Shown: in pieces, positions 26,839-36,482 of the stretch
How the letters are laid out: each line of letters starts with the position of its first letter
Numbering within the stretch: position 1 is the first letter of the stretch
Assembly: GCA_021604105.1 (NCBI GenBank)
Contig: BQIW01000021.1
Span: forward strand, 1-54,960
Direction: 5' to 3'
Length of the DNA: 54,960 nucleotides
From: Nitrospirales bacterium
Lineage (GTDB): Bacteria; Nitrospirota; Nitrospiria; Nitrospirales; UBA8639
Program-made: the position numbers and the translations under genes
The notes under the pieces: model-generated
What the model saw: the letters and a program-made list of their open reading frames with translations, nothing else
Database searches by the model: none
Told to the model about the DNA's origin: nothing

Positions 26839-29800
26839 TCAGCCAATACGGGTAGAGTCCGGAGTGAAACCTTTACCAAGGATGTCCCGGAGTGCAAGAG
26901 CCAGAGACAATCCGTTGACCGGCTTCATCAGGAAAGCCCGAACGCCGAGTTGCTTGGCTTTTTCTTGAGTCATGGTGTGGCTAAACCCCGTACACAATAA
27001 AATAGGAATATCCGCTCGAATACCTAACAACGCACGAGACAAGGCCTCCCCGCTCATGGTCGGCATGGTCTGATCTGTCACGACCAGGTCAAAATCGAAC
27101 GGATGTGCTCGAAACAGATCTAACGCTTCATATGGATTGACGCTTGCCACAACGGCATAGCCTAAATGGCTGAGAAATTGTGTCCCCCAGCGCGTCAACA
27201 TTTCTTCATCATCCACAAATAAGATCCTTCCCGATCCCGTCGGCCAAGCAATCACTTCCTCAAGTTTTTCGGGCGCAATCACATCCAAACGCGGAAGGAG
27301 TACTGTGAAGGTCGTGCCCTCCCCCGGACGACTGGACACCGCAATCCCACCACCGTGGTTATGGACGATCCCGTGGACGACCGCCAGACCGAGTCCCGTG
27401 CCCTCCCCAGCAGGTTTTGTGGTAAAGAATGGCTCAAAAATTCTCTCGACCATTTCGAGCGGAATACCCTTTCCTGAGTCACGAATCACCACCTGAAGGT
27501 AAGAACCGGCTTTGCATAGGCCTAGACCCGGCCTTCCTTCCTCAGGAATACACTCATGGCCTAAGAAAATTTCCAACAGACCACCCTCTTCCCGCATGGC
27601 ATATTCCGCATTGGCACACAGATTCATAATCACTTGTTGCATTTGCGTCCGGTCACCATAAATCACCGTGGACTCAAGATCCAATGAGGTTCGAATTTCT
27701 ATCGAGGAAGGAAAGCTGGCACGGACCATCTTCAGGACATCCCGAATGACCAATCGCAGGTCAATGGCCTCTTTATCCTTTTCCGAACGACGGCTAAAAG
27801 CTAAAATTTGTTTTACGAGATCACGGGCCCGATTCCCGGCGGCCACCACTTCATTTAAATACGATTTTAAGCGTTCATCCTGGGTGGCATAGGCCATCGC
27901 CAATTCGGAATATCCCAAGATCGCGCCCAAAATATTATTAAAGTCATGGGCAATACCCCCGGCCAATGTACCAATCGCCTCCATTTTTTGTGTATGCCGC
28001 AATTGCATCTCACTCAGTAATAAAGCCTCTTCTGTTCGTTTTCGCTCCGTAATATCCTCACAAGACAGCAACCACACCCGAGGCCCCGACTGTTTTTCAA
28101 TGGCCTGAATCGTCTCTTTCACCCAAAGGATGGTCCCATCCTTTTTTACTTTTCTGAATTCAGGAAGAATACCTTTGGCCGATTCGCGTAACCCCTTTTC
28201 CAGACCTGATTGAAACAGGTCGCGATCCTCCTCATAGACTACGGAGAACGCAGAGGTGCCCAGCAATTCCTCAACTCGGTATCCTAATAATTGTGCGCCA
28301 TATTGATTCACGGAAAGAATGCGGCCCTGACTGTTCACCGTAAAATAGATTAATGGGGTCTGATCATAGAGTTCACGGTACTGGTCCTGGCTGTTTTGCA
28401 CTTCTTCCTGTGCCCGCTTGCGCTCAAGTTCCGCCCCTGCCCGTGACGCAAAAATCTTCAAAAGGTTATGGCCTTGAGAGGAAAGAACAAGCGCATTCGT
28501 ATCCAAGAGTGCTAGATTTCCCACCACCTCATTCTTGGAATTAAAAAGAGGAGTTCCATAATAGGCCTCAACTCCCAGAGTTCGAATCGTTTCACTCCGG
28601 GGAAAGAGGCGTTGGACACCGGAAGGCAGGTCCACAGGATTACCCTGAAACACCTGTTCGCAAGGACCACCAAGACAGTCATACTCTGATGAAGGCTCAA
28701 AATGGTCTTGGCTCCAAAAAGCCAAAGTCCTGGCTCTACTGACATTTTGCTCAATTCGCTCGGACAAAAACACCATGGGCACCTGAAGGGCTTTCGCCAA
28801 TTCACCAACCAGAACTTCAAAAAAATTTGGAGAGCCCGGGATCACATTGCCTTTGACAATCGCCTCCAGGGCATCTTCCCATTGTTTTCTCTGTGTAATA
28901 TCTCGAGAAATGACGACAGCTCGCAGTTCCCCGAGCGCCGTTTGAAAAGCTCGGCCAGTGCTTTCAAACCAACGGTACTCCCCGTTTTGATGGCGATAGC
29001 GGTAAACCGAACGGCCGGAGCCGTGGGTCTTCATCCCCTGACAAAACTCCTCCACCACCCTATCCCGATCTTCAGGATGAACCGGGACAAAGACACTCGT
29101 GCCAAGCAGGTCTTGAGAGCTGTACCCAAGAGTTTCTTTAAAATTTGGGCTCACATAGAGGAACCGTCCTTCTGAATCGGCTTCCGTAATCAAATCATAG
29201 GCATTTTCCATAATGGCACGGAAACGTTTTTCTCGTTCCTGAATGATAAGCTCAGCGGCTTTTCTAAACGTAATATCGCGAGCAAAACCCAAGACCCCAT
29301 TCTGGCCATCAGGTAAAGACCCAAACGAGTCTTTCGTTACTAAAAACGTTCGGGAAACAGGATGCTGCTCCTGGACCTCGACTTCAAATGCCTGAGTCCC
29401 CGCAGATTGCATCACATGGTCATCCCCCTCGACAAACAAGGCATGCGGATTGGTGCCAAATATTTCCTGATCGGTTTTCCCGATGACTTCATGGATGGCT
29501 TTTCCCATAATCTCCGCGCCCGAAGGATTCACCAGGAGGTACCGACCATCAGGGTCTTTGACATAGACCACATCACTCATTTCTTTAAGGACGGCATCTA
29601 ACAGAGCGTGGTTCCGCTTTGATATGTCATCAGCCAACTTACGCTCCGTGATATCGCGTATGGTTCCTCCCCCTCGAAGTAACCGGCCATCGGCATCAAA
29701 AGTTCCCTCGCCGGTGGCCTCAAACCAACGATAGCCCTTTGATTTCGTGCGTAACCGCGACTCCACATGGTAGGGAATCCTCTTTTCAATATGATTGGTT

Positions 29801-30255
29801 AAAGCTTCAAACACTCGTTCCCGATCTTCAGGGTGCAACCGTTGCTCCCAACTCCCCAATACTCCAGGGAACTCAGATTCCTCATATCCCAACATTGCGA
29901 TAAACTGAGGGGAATACCACACCGGACAATCTGGAGAGTACCAGGGAATATCTGGACGAATTTCAGCCACCCATAACCCCTCACGGGACCCCTGAGAGGC
30001 GAGAATGAACCGATCCACTTGCTGACGTAGATTATTCAATTCCTCATGCAAATCAGGTTGTGGGTTAATTGGCGATAGATTGGATTGGCGAGTCTCGCGC
30101 AATCGGTTATTGTGCCTCAAAGCTTCAGACTCCGAAGACAATTGTCCAGGTGACCCTTGGGAAGACCCAAGGGAGAGTGTCAGATCTCCCACGCGCTCCC
30201 GATGAACTTCTTCATCGGAATGAGGAGAAGACTTTGAAGGATTGGGAGATTCCAT
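26839..30255 (-). CDS. Hybrid sensor histidine kinase, multi-PAS, GAF, receiver
   Basis: A 1138-residue soluble kinase with no membrane segment. After a disordered N-terminus there are three PAS/PAC units (about residues 83-210, 215-335 and 340-460) and a GAF domain (about 465-620, with a GPCEQV element). A fourth PAS (about 630-745) precedes the HisKA domain with phosphoacceptor His near 769 (GGIAHDFNNILGAILGYSEL). An HATPase_c domain (about 870-990; LCANAEYAM, DSGKGI, GTGLGLAVVHG) and a C-terminal receiver (about 1005-1125; FVDDEE, VVTDQTMP, LCTGFS, FLMKP) follow. A weak AAGGAT precedes the ATG. The PAS units probably sense redox, gas or ligand inside the cell. No dedicated output gene is adjacent; the nearest receiver gene is the orphan at 25086. 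It is divergent from thiD. Confidence 0.93.
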   Translation of the reverse strand: MESPNPSKSSPHSDEEVHRERVGDLTLSLGSSQGSPGQLSSESEALRHNNRLRETRQSNLSPINPQPDLHEELNNLRQQVDRFILASQGSREGLWVAEIRPDIPWYSPDCPVWYSPQFIAMLGYEESEFPGVLGSWEQRLHPEDRERVFEALTNHIEKRIPYHVESRLRTKSKGYRWFEATGEGTFDADGRLLRGGGTIRDITERKLADDISKRNHALLDAVLKEMSDVVYVKDPDGRYLLVNPSGAEIMGKAIHEVIGKTDQEIFGTNPHALFVEGDDHVMQSAGTQAFEVEVQEQHPVSRTFLVTKDSFGSLPDGQNGVLGFARDITFRKAAELIIQEREKRFRAIMENAYDLITEADSEGRFLYVSPNFKETLGYSSQDLLGTSVFVPVHPEDRDRVVEEFCQGMKTHGSGRSVYRYRHQNGEYRWFESTGRAFQTALGELRAVVISRDITQRKQWEDALEAIVKGNVIPGSPNFFEVLVGELAKALQVPMVFLSERIEQNVSRARTLAFWSQDHFEPSSEYDCLGGPCEQVFQGNPVDLPSGVQRLFPRSETIRTLGVEAYYGTPLFNSKNEVVGNLALLDTNALVLSSQGHNLLKIFASRAGAELERKRAQEEVQNSQDQYRELYDQTPLIYFTVNSQGRILSVNQYGAQLLGYRVEELLGTSAFSVVYEEDRDLFQSGLEKGLRESAKGILPEFRKVKKDGTILWVKETIQAIEKQSGPRVWLLSCEDITERKRTEEALLLSEMQLRHTQKMEAIGTLAGGIAHDFNNILGAILGYSELAMAYATQDERLKSYLNEVVAAGNRARDLVKQILAFSRRSEKDKEAIDLRLVIRDVLKMVRASFPSSIEIRTSLDLESTVIYGDRTQMQQVIMNLCANAEYAMREEGGLLEIFLGHECIPEEGRPGLGLCKAGSYLQVVIRDSGKGIPLEMVERIFEPFFTTKPAGEGTGLGLAVVHGIVHNHGGGIAVSSRPGEGTTFTVLLPRLDVIAPEKLEEVIAWPTGSGRILFVDDEEMLTRWGTQFLSHLGYAVVASVNPYEALDLFRAHPFDFDLVVTDQTMPTMSGEALSRALLGIRADIPILLCTGFSHTMTQEKAKQLGVRAFLMKPVNGLSLALALRDILGKGFTPDSTRIG

Positions 30256-30328
30256 ACAGCATCTATCCTTGAAAAGCCCAGAATGACCAGCTTCTCAAGG
30301 AGTGGCTCTATAATCAAACACCATGAAA

Positions 30329-30357
30329 TATTTTTTCTTTAATGTCAAGAAAAAATA
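30329..30357. promoter_or_regulatory. Inverted repeat in the kinase-thiD divergent gap
   Basis: TATTTTTTCTT (30329-30339) and AAGAAAAAATA (30347-30357) form a perfect 11-bp inverted repeat around a 7-base centre, in the 246-base gap between divergent genes. It could be an operator or an AT-rich hairpin; no protein can be assigned to it. Confidence 0.35.
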
Positions 30358-30501
30358 CTTAAAAACACCATGTACTCAGACGTAACCTGGAACAGCAGGC
30401 TCTCCACACTTACAAATCATAGGAATGGATCATCTCTGGATCATCAGAATATGACATGTTAAACTTACTGTTCGTCCAGATACCCCCATTTGCTGAAACC
30501 C

Positions 30502-31293
30502 ATGAAAAAAGCTGTTCTCACCATAGCCGGCTCTGATTCCAGTGGAGGAGCTGGCATTCAAGCCGATCTCAAAGCCATGTCTGCGAACGGAGTGTTCGGG
30601 ATGTCGGTGGTAACATCCATTACCGCACAAAATACGCGCGGCGTCTCTGCCGTTTTTCATTTGCCTGTCTCGATCATTACCGCACAACTCGAGGCGCTCT
30701 TTTCCGATATTCCTGTCACCGTGATTAAAACCGGGATGCTGGCGACCTCCGACATCATCACAACCGTCAGTCGGCATCTGGCCAAACAACATCTCGAGCA
30801 TCTGGTTGTTGACCCGGTTATGGTCGCGAAAGGAGGATATCCACTGCTGGAACAGGAAGCGATGGCCACACTGAAAACTGAATTGCTTCCTCAGGCTTCC
30901 CTTCTGACCCCAAATATTGCCGAAGCCGAAATGTTATCCGGCCTCTCCATTAAGACTCTGGCCCATGCCAGAGAGGCGGCGAAAGTCATTCATCAATTCG
31001 GCTGCCAACATATTTTGATCAAGGGCGGGCATCTGCTGGAACAGCCGGGAACCGACTTACTTTACGACGGCAGGTTTTTCCGCATGTTTAAAGGGGATTT
31101 TTTTCAGACGAATACAACTCACGGAACCGGTTGTACCCTGGCCTCTGCCATTGCCGCCAACCTGGCCAAGGGGAAACCCATCCCCGACGCGATTGAGGCC
31201 GCGAAACACTATACGACTGAGGCCATTCGTCACGGCCTTCCTCTTGGCCAGGGAAATGGCCCGACCGACCACTTCTACTTTCTGCAAGCATAG
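30502..31293 (+). CDS. thiD: Hydroxymethylpyrimidine (phosphate) kinase
   Basis: A 263-residue ribokinase-like enzyme that phosphorylates HMP and HMP-phosphate in thiamine diphosphate synthesis. The ATG at 30502 begins [18 protein letters not shown] with the family-defining [15 protein letters not shown] loop. The acceptor-site region is [15 protein letters not shown], and the ATP/anion-hole motif near the end is [19 protein letters not shown] with the reactive cysteine. The length is normal for monofunctional ThiD. No other thi gene or TPP riboswitch is visible here. The next gene starts about 7 bases after its stop, so a shared transcript is likely. Confidence 0.95.
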   Translation: MKKAVLTIAGSDSSGGAGIQADLKAMSANGVFGMSVVTSITAQNTRGVSAVFHLPVSIITAQLEALFSDIPVTVIKTGMLATSDIITTVSRHLAKQHLEHLVVDPVMVAKGGYPLLEQEAMATLKTELLPQASLLTPNIAEAEMLSGLSIKTLAHAREAAKVIHQFGCQHILIKGGHLLEQPGTDLLYDGRFFRMFKGDFFQTNTTHGTGCTLASAIAANLAKGKPIPDAIEAAKHYTTEAIRHGLPLGQGNGPTDHFYFLQA

Positions 31294-31300
31294 CCGACTC

Positions 31301-32110
31301 GTGGAGACCGCATCGCCCACAGAAAGCTGGGATGGGAGGACTGAAGCTCCTGTCAGCTTTACCGGTTCATCCGGCATCGTGACGACAGGGATTTTCGCTC
31401 AACCGGCTGCTTCCACGAATCGAGCGGTGATTCTTTGTCATGGATTTCCCTCCGATAAAAACAGTCGAACCAATCGGCGGCTGACGGACCTTCTCATTCC
31501 TCAATCCATCGCGACGCTTCGATTTGATTGGTATGGCATGGGTGACTCACCGGAGCCCCTGTCACAGCTCCGCATCAAAAAATGTGAGGAACAACTGGAT
31601 TCGGCTGTCCGCTTTCTCACCGAAAGATCCATGAAGGCGCTCGGACTTATTGGATCCAGTTTTGGTGGATTCATGGCCATCCTTTCGGCCCCCCGGTATC
31701 CTCTCCTACAGGCCCTGGGCCTAAAATGCCCCGTGGTTGATTTTTCTGAAGTGCTTCGCCTGGAATTAGGAGCAGACGCCATGGATCAATGGAAACGCAC
31801 CGACCACATACCCGACGTCTTCGGTGGCGACCTTCCGACACCCTTGCCGTATGCCTTTTTCGAGGAATGTCTCACCTATAACGGCTACAACTCAGCTTCG
31901 CGCATTCAAGCCCCCACACTGATTGTGCATGGGGATCAAGACGAAATCATTCCGGTCCATCAGATTGATCGGTTACTGACGTCTCTGAGCGTGCACAAGG
32001 ATTTTCGTCTCATTCCCGGTGCAAACCATCAATTCGGACGGCCTGAAGATTTTCGTCTCATGACCACTCATTTGGCCAAGTGGATGATCGCTCATCTGTC
32101 TCTCTCTTGA
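31301..32110 (+). CDS. Alpha/beta hydrolase, serine type
   Basis: A hydrolase of about 269 residues. There is no ATG after the thiD stop; GTG at 31301, 7 bases after it, is the best guess, and an ATG at 31256 inside thiD is an alternative. Alpha/beta-hydrolase features are visible: the oxyanion-loop strand AVILCHGFPSDKNS, the nucleophile elbow GLIGSSFGGFMA, the acid in LIVHGDQDEIIP and the catalytic histidine in IPGANHQF. It resembles the small S9-like or FrsA-like esterases of unknown substrate. It is cytosolic, with no signal peptide. It belongs to the plus-strand run thiD-hydrolase-membrane protein-carbonic anhydrase. Confidence 0.83.
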   Translation: METASPTESWDGRTEAPVSFTGSSGIVTTGIFAQPAASTNRAVILCHGFPSDKNSRTNRRLTDLLIPQSIATLRFDWYGMGDSPEPLSQLRIKKCEEQLDSAVRFLTERSMKALGLIGSSFGGFMAILSAPRYPLLQALGLKCPVVDFSEVLRLELGADAMDQWKRTDHIPDVFGGDLPTPLPYAFFEECLTYNGYNSASRIQAPTLIVHGDQDEIIPVHQIDRLLTSLSVHKDFRLIPGANHQFGRPEDFRLMTTHLAKWMIAHLSLS

Positions 32111-32128
32111 GGTGGCCGGACCCGATTT

Positions 32129-32605
32129 ATGCCTGACTCACCACACACCAACCGGGAATTATCCCAAGCGCAACTCGAAACCATCCGTATGCTCTATCCG
32201 TTATTTAAAAACGAGGTGCTCCGGCGACGGGAATACATGAGCCGGTTATCGGTATTCCACAATACAGTATTAGTATTCTTGATCATGATCATCGCGGTCA
32301 TTTCCCCTGGACATTACGATTCCACCATGCGATGGCTGACCATTTCCAGTGTGGTCATATTGTCTGGGTTTGTAGTTTATCTGATTCTTCAACAAGCTAC
32401 TCGACACCGGATGGCCAAACAACAATTAATTGAATTCGAGAGGAGCATGGGACTGTACCAAGAAGACCGGGGGTTTTCAGGAAAGACCACCTATCCGCAA
32501 CATTGGCAAACCGATTGGGTTTCCGACCGGAGTGTGGCGACGTACCTTACCATCCTCATCGTTCTCACAGTACTGGCTATCGGCGCCATGTTCATTCGTC
32601 TCTAA
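32129..32605 (+). CDS. Small three-span membrane protein, unknown
   Basis: A 158-residue protein with a soluble N-terminus (about 40 residues, helical, rich in Arg/Glu). Membrane segments lie at about residues 46-62 and 70-88 (VVILSGFVVYLILQQA), with a third at the very end (about 138-156, TILIVLTVLAIGAMF). The loop between the second and third is charged. I do not recognise a family. It starts 18 bases after the hydrolase gene and ends 55 bases before the carbonic anhydrase-like gene, so it is probably part of the same operon. Confidence 0.72.
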   Translation: MPDSPHTNRELSQAQLETIRMLYPLFKNEVLRRREYMSRLSVFHNTVLVFLIMIIAVISPGHYDSTMRWLTISSVVILSGFVVYLILQQATRHRMAKQQLIEFERSMGLYQEDRGFSGKTTYPQHWQTDWVSDRSVATYLTILIVLTVLAIGAMFIRL

Positions 32606-32660
32606 ACTTCACCTCACGTCCTTACAGAGAGATACTCTATTCGGCGAAAGGACCGCACTC

Positions 32661-33179
32661 ATGTTAAGAACATATCGTGGGATAGCCCCCACTGTCGCGC
32701 CCAGCGCGTTTATTGAAGACACGGCCGTCGTCATCGGCGATGTGGCCGTCGGATCGGAATCGAGCGTCTGGTTTCATGCCGTCATACGGGGGGACGTGCA
32801 TTCTATCCGCATTGGCCATCGGACCAATATTCAAGACCTCTGCCTGTTGCACGTGACGCATGACACCCACCCTCTCACTCTTGGGGATGACATCACCGTG
32901 GGGCATCATGTGGTCCTCCATGGATGCACGATTCAGGATCGGGTGCTGATTGGCATGGGAGCCATCATCATGGACGGCGTTGTAATCGAAGAAGACTGTG
33001 TCATTGGCGCCGGAGCCTTAATTACCCGGAATATCCACATACCCTCAAGGAGCCTGGTCATGGGGTCTCCGGCCAAAGTGAAACGCCTGTTGACGGATGC
33101 TGAAGTGCAGTGGATCAAAGAATCTGCCGCGAACTACATCCGATACGCCCAACAATATGTCTCCGAACAGAATGAGTAA
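32661..33179 (+). CDS. Gamma-class carbonic anhydrase-like hexapeptide protein
   Basis: A 172-residue left-handed beta-helix protein. The ATG at 32661 follows AAAGGA. Hexapeptide-type repeats run from about residue 12 to 130 (FIEDTAVVIGDVAVG, SVWFHAVIRGDVHSIRIG). The three zinc-ligand histidines expected for gamma carbonic anhydrases are in LLHVTHD and VGHHVVLHGC, and the GMGAIIMDGVVIEEDCVIGAG block is typical of the YrdA/CaiE/PaaY group. Members of this group are often weak or inactive carbonic anhydrases, so CO2/bicarbonate activity is possible but not certain. It is cytosolic and a trimer by family. Confidence 0.9.
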   Translation: MLRTYRGIAPTVAPSAFIEDTAVVIGDVAVGSESSVWFHAVIRGDVHSIRIGHRTNIQDLCLLHVTHDTHPLTLGDDITVGHHVVLHGCTIQDRVLIGMGAIIMDGVVIEEDCVIGAGALITRNIHIPSRSLVMGSPAKVKRLLTDAEVQWIKESAANYIRYAQQYVSEQNE

Positions 33180-33268
33180 TGTCGGAATTCCAATAAGCCC
33201 AAATCAGAAGATGCCCCGCCTCTTAAAAATTTCTCTTCCCAACCGCACATTCGGATAAGATCTCTCCC

Positions 33269-34102
33269 TTGAGCCCTTCTCTTCTTCAACACATTCCACT
33301 GGTCATTTTGGGAACCGGCTATACCGGCCGACGGCTCTACCACCAGGCTTGTGAAGCAGGGTGGAATGTGTTCACGACAAGCCGAATGCCGGATATCCAT
33401 CTCTCAGATATTTCACCTCAACATCGAATTCATTTTGACCTGACCCAGCCTGAAACCTGGCGATCCATTCCCACCACAGCCCATCTCATTTGGTGTTTTC
33501 CTGCGACGCCATTGAATGAGGTCAAGAAATTTTTCGCCGGCCGTCTCAGGAAGTCCGGTAAAATTCTGGTGCTGGGAAGCACATCCGCCTATGGCACAAA
33601 CTGCGGAACCATCACGGAACAGACTCCGGTCAACATGGATATCCCTCGGGTTCAAGGAGAAGAATATCTTCGGACACAATTGGGCGCTGTGGTCATTCGA
33701 CTGGCAGGATTATACGGGCCAGGTCGTCATGTATTGGATTGGATGAGAAAAGGCAGGATTGGCAATACTGCAAAATGGGTCAATCTCCTCCATGTAGAAG
33801 ATGCGGCAGGCATCTGCTTGCGAGCCCTTGAACGGGCTCAGAATGGTACCACCTATCTGGCTAGCGATGGGACCCCAAGGACCTGGTCAGAGATTTTCTC
33901 AATGGCGTCAGAAAAGTGGGGCATGCCCATTCCCCCGCCTGCACCCCTTCGAGAAATCGGCAAACAGGTCTCTATTCACAAACTCCTCACCAACCTTCAC
34001 TATACCCTTCGATTTCCTGACCTCTATCAGGCCTTGGACGACATTGAACGGCATTCATCATCACCTACACAAATCACTCCAAACCGCCACATGATCACTT
34101 AG
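33269..34102 (+). CDS. Atypical extended SDR (NAD-dependent epimerase-like)
   Basis: A 277-residue Rossmann protein. The only usable start before the glycine motif is TTG at 33269. The dinucleotide motif is ILGTGYTGRRLY (GxGxxG), and later SDR landmarks are VLGSTSAYG, VIRLAGLYGPGRH and NLLHVEDAAG. The catalytic YxxxK of classical epimerases is absent; the region after SAYG reads EYLRTQLGA, so it resembles YeeZ-type or non-catalytic extended SDRs. Its substrate is unknown. It is cytosolic, and its last four bases overlap the convergent CPBP protease gene. Confidence 0.78.
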   Translation: MSPSLLQHIPLVILGTGYTGRRLYHQACEAGWNVFTTSRMPDIHLSDISPQHRIHFDLTQPETWRSIPTTAHLIWCFPATPLNEVKKFFAGRLRKSGKILVLGSTSAYGTNCGTITEQTPVNMDIPRVQGEEYLRTQLGAVVIRLAGLYGPGRHVLDWMRKGRIGNTAKWVNLLHVEDAAGICLRALERAQNGTTYLASDGTPRTWSEIFSMASEKWGMPIPPPAPLREIGKQVSIHKLLTNLHYTLRFPDLYQALDDIERHSSSPTQITPNRHMIT

Positions 34103-35565
34103 CGGAAAAATGCAACAAGAGAAAACACCACCACCCCGTTATTGACCGCATGCGCCACCATGCCGGGAATCACACTCCCGGTTCGTTCGTAGGCCCATGC
34201 CCACAACAACCCACTCCACAAAACCGTCAGAAACGCGATCAACCCATAGCCATGGGCCAAGGCGAAGATCAATCCGCTTGCGCCCATGGAGAGCGGGAAA
34301 CTGAATTTGGTTCGAAGTGTCGTAAAAAGAATTCCCCGGAAAATGAGTTCTTCAAAGAAGGGAGCCAGAAAAACGAAGTCGATTGTGGTTTTGATGAGTT
34401 CCATCCGCGTTCCCCAAATCAACTGTGGGACAAACCATTCCGTCCAATGCACAGAAGATTGAAACGCATCCCCCCCGAGCACAATCAGCCAGTCCCCAAC
34501 AAGCCCAAGCGTCACCAACACCACAACCAATGGCAGACCGGATTTCAAACGTTGCCACACATTCGAACAACCCACCGCCTGCAGCAACGATTGTTTCCTG
34601 GGTCGGCACAACAGAAGGGAGGTCAACAAGACGGGCGGAAGATATAGTAAAGCAATTCCGAAATCCTCAATGATTCCTATACCATCAGGCATAACCACCA
34701 CCAGCCCCATCAACAGAATCGTCAGGGCCCCTCCACGAACTAAGACCGCGATACCCTCCCGGAATGTCCAAGGCACCCGGATTTCGGCCAAGTCGGCTTG
34801 ACTCTGTGACGCCCTGCCTTTCAGACGAGCTATACCAAGACGGATAAGCAGGACCACCCCAATCCCGATCACCACAACTTCACCCACCAATAGCACTCGC
34901 CATTTCCATAATGGTGGGTCGGTCAACTGATACTCTTGCAATTGAAGGTTTGCCTGTAAATCTTGATCGCCGGACTGAACGGCTATTCGTCGCGCAAGAT
35001 GAAAGTAAAACCAATTTGTGGGGACCTCTTCAGCTAACCTTGCCTGCAAGAAGACATAATCAGCAGGCGACGTTTCGCGCTGCCCATATCCCATTTCCAA
35101 TAATCGACGAAAAAGAGCAGGCGGATTGTGCTCCATACCCCAACGCATCACAAACCGGTTGAATTGTTCGGTCAACCCGGCTTCGCCATAGAGCATGCCC
35201 AAATACAATCTATCCAATGATGAAGATTGATCTTCCACCCTTTCTTCATACCAGAGTTGGATTTGCTCCAGCGTCTCCCCGTCCTGTCCCCCCAAACGAT
35301 ACATCACTTGTTCAAACGAGGAGAGTTCAGGCAGGCGAGATTCAAAACCCAACATCCGGCTGGCGATTCGTTCAAGATCCCGGCTTGCAGGTGAAGCCAG
35401 GCGCACATCATCGGAAAGCGTCACCGCCCAAAAGAGCAATCCCATTCCCGCCGCACACACCAACAAGCACGCGACGGTCAGTAATGGGGAAAATCGAATT
35501 TCTTCTTGAAGGTCCGAGCGAGTACCGGACGTAACCTCAACTAATTGTTCTGACTCCATGATCAT
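34099..35565 (-). CDS. CPBP-family intramembrane metalloprotease (CAAX-like)
   Basis: A 488-residue membrane protein; the start is ATG 35565 or ATG 35559, with no clear ribosome site. One membrane segment (about residues 27-47) is followed by a soluble, mostly helical region of about 150 residues, probably periplasmic. About seven more membrane segments follow. The C-terminal third carries the CPBP/ABI motifs: FEELIFRGIL (EExxxR), FALAHGYG and VAHAVNNGVV, giving the two Glu and two His that hold zinc. Bacterial CPBP proteins process or scaffold membrane peptides, including bacteriocin-immunity factors. The long N-terminal ectodomain is unusual. No peptide gene is adjacent. Confidence 0.87.
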   Translation of the reverse strand: MIMESEQLVEVTSGTRSDLQEEIRFSPLLTVACLLVCAAGMGLLFWAVTLSDDVRLASPASRDLERIASRMLGFESRLPELSSFEQVMYRLGGQDGETLEQIQLWYEERVEDQSSSLDRLYLGMLYGEAGLTEQFNRFVMRWGMEHNPPALFRRLLEMGYGQRETSPADYVFLQARLAEEVPTNWFYFHLARRIAVQSGDQDLQANLQLQEYQLTDPPLWKWRVLLVGEVVVIGIGVVLLIRLGIARLKGRASQSQADLAEIRVPWTFREGIAVLVRGGALTILLMGLVVVMPDGIGIIEDFGIALLYLPPVLLTSLLLCRPRKQSLLQAVGCSNVWQRLKSGLPLVVVLVTLGLVGDWLIVLGGDAFQSSVHWTEWFVPQLIWGTRMELIKTTIDFVFLAPFFEELIFRGILFTTLRTKFSFPLSMGASGLIFALAHGYGLIAFLTVLWSGLLWAWAYERTGSVIPGMVAHAVNNGVVVFSLVAFFR

Positions 35566-35887
35566 GGCTCACAGGTACGAGGAAATTTAACTTTCGTCAT
35601 AGATCAGAGACGATACCATGATCTACGGGGGACGTGCTGGGCACTGAGGCAACCGGGGAATACCCTCAACGAATCCGGATATCCCCCACAGGGAGTTTGG
35701 AGTTGTTGTTGCAACAAATAGACAGTCCTACGCTACAGACCAAGTACTTCGAACCAGGACGAACCCCAGTGAAATAATCTAAAAAACTGCAATGAAAATA
35801 TTTTCAAATTAGATTTTCATAATCTCAGTAAGAATTCGATCGGTAATTCAAGGGCCAATTCCTTTATAAGATCAAAAGTCCATTTTT
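35566..35887. other. Spacer with two perfect 12-bp palindromes
   Basis: No gene is seen. TTGTTGCAACAA (35706-35717) and GAAAATATTTTC (35794-35805) are perfect palindromes lying between the end of the XRE-like gene and the start of the CPBP protease gene, both on the minus strand. Either could be an operator controlling the protease gene, possibly by the XRE-like protein; this is speculation from position. Confidence 0.4.
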
Positions 35888-36244
35888 CTAAAAATCAGGG
35901 GCAGTTCGCATCTCTTCTATAGCTACCACATCAAAACCTATTGCCCCTTCCAGTTCCTCGTTTGATATTCCGAGGTTTCCCATTTGAGAGGTAATAAGCT
36001 TATTTGGTTTCAAGCCTGATGAGTATGAATCCCCTTTGGGAATTTCCAAGAGGTCAAAAAGATCAATATGCAATATCCGGCAAAGATTGCGGACCACATA
36101 AAGGTCTACGACTGACCCAAGCTCATCTTCATAAAATTCTATATTTCCATTCTCATAGATCGTTATTCCTAAACGGCGAGAAAGCTCTACATCACTAACA
36201 CCATCAGGAAGACGAGCCTGTTTAATTCGTTCACTGACTTGCAT
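35888..36244 (-). CDS. XRE-like small regulator with divergent helix-turn-helix
   Basis: A 118-residue protein starting at the ATG at 36244. Residues 4-70 follow the XRE pattern (SERIKQARLPDG, VSDVELSRRLGIT, then a C-terminal helix LCRILHIDLFDLLEI). The recognition helix is replaced by an unusual YENGNIEFYEDELGSVVDL segment, so normal DNA binding is doubtful. A second short helical domain follows (ITSQMGNLGISNEELEGAIG). It is AT-rich relative to its neighbours, which may indicate transfer. It lies divergent to the malic enzyme gene and upstream of the CPBP protease gene on the same strand. Confidence 0.68.
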   Translation of the reverse strand: MQVSERIKQARLPDGVSDVELSRRLGITIYENGNIEFYEDELGSVVDLYVVRNLCRILHIDLFDLLEIPKGDSYSSGLKPNKLITSQMGNLGISNEELEGAIGFDVVAIEEMRTAPDF

Positions 36245-36482
36245 AATAAGGCAAATTCTCCCTATGGAGCGCACTCTGTAACTTTGGCTCGCCTCCCCGG
36301 ACGAACCCCGTCCTTATTTCTCCCGTTCCTAAAATGATTTCCCGCCTTTAGTAATGGCCTTGTTCAATCTCCAGCACATACCCCTAACCTGGATAATCCG
36401 ATACAATATAAAAAGAAGGTCTGTAGGCTATGGGTAACCCGATCAAAATTGATCCATTTCGAAACTGAAGAGGAGGGACTCA

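Noticed and set aside
30256-30501. TPP riboswitch before thiD
   Set aside because: No CTGAGA-type core was found; only an AT-rich inverted repeat is present.
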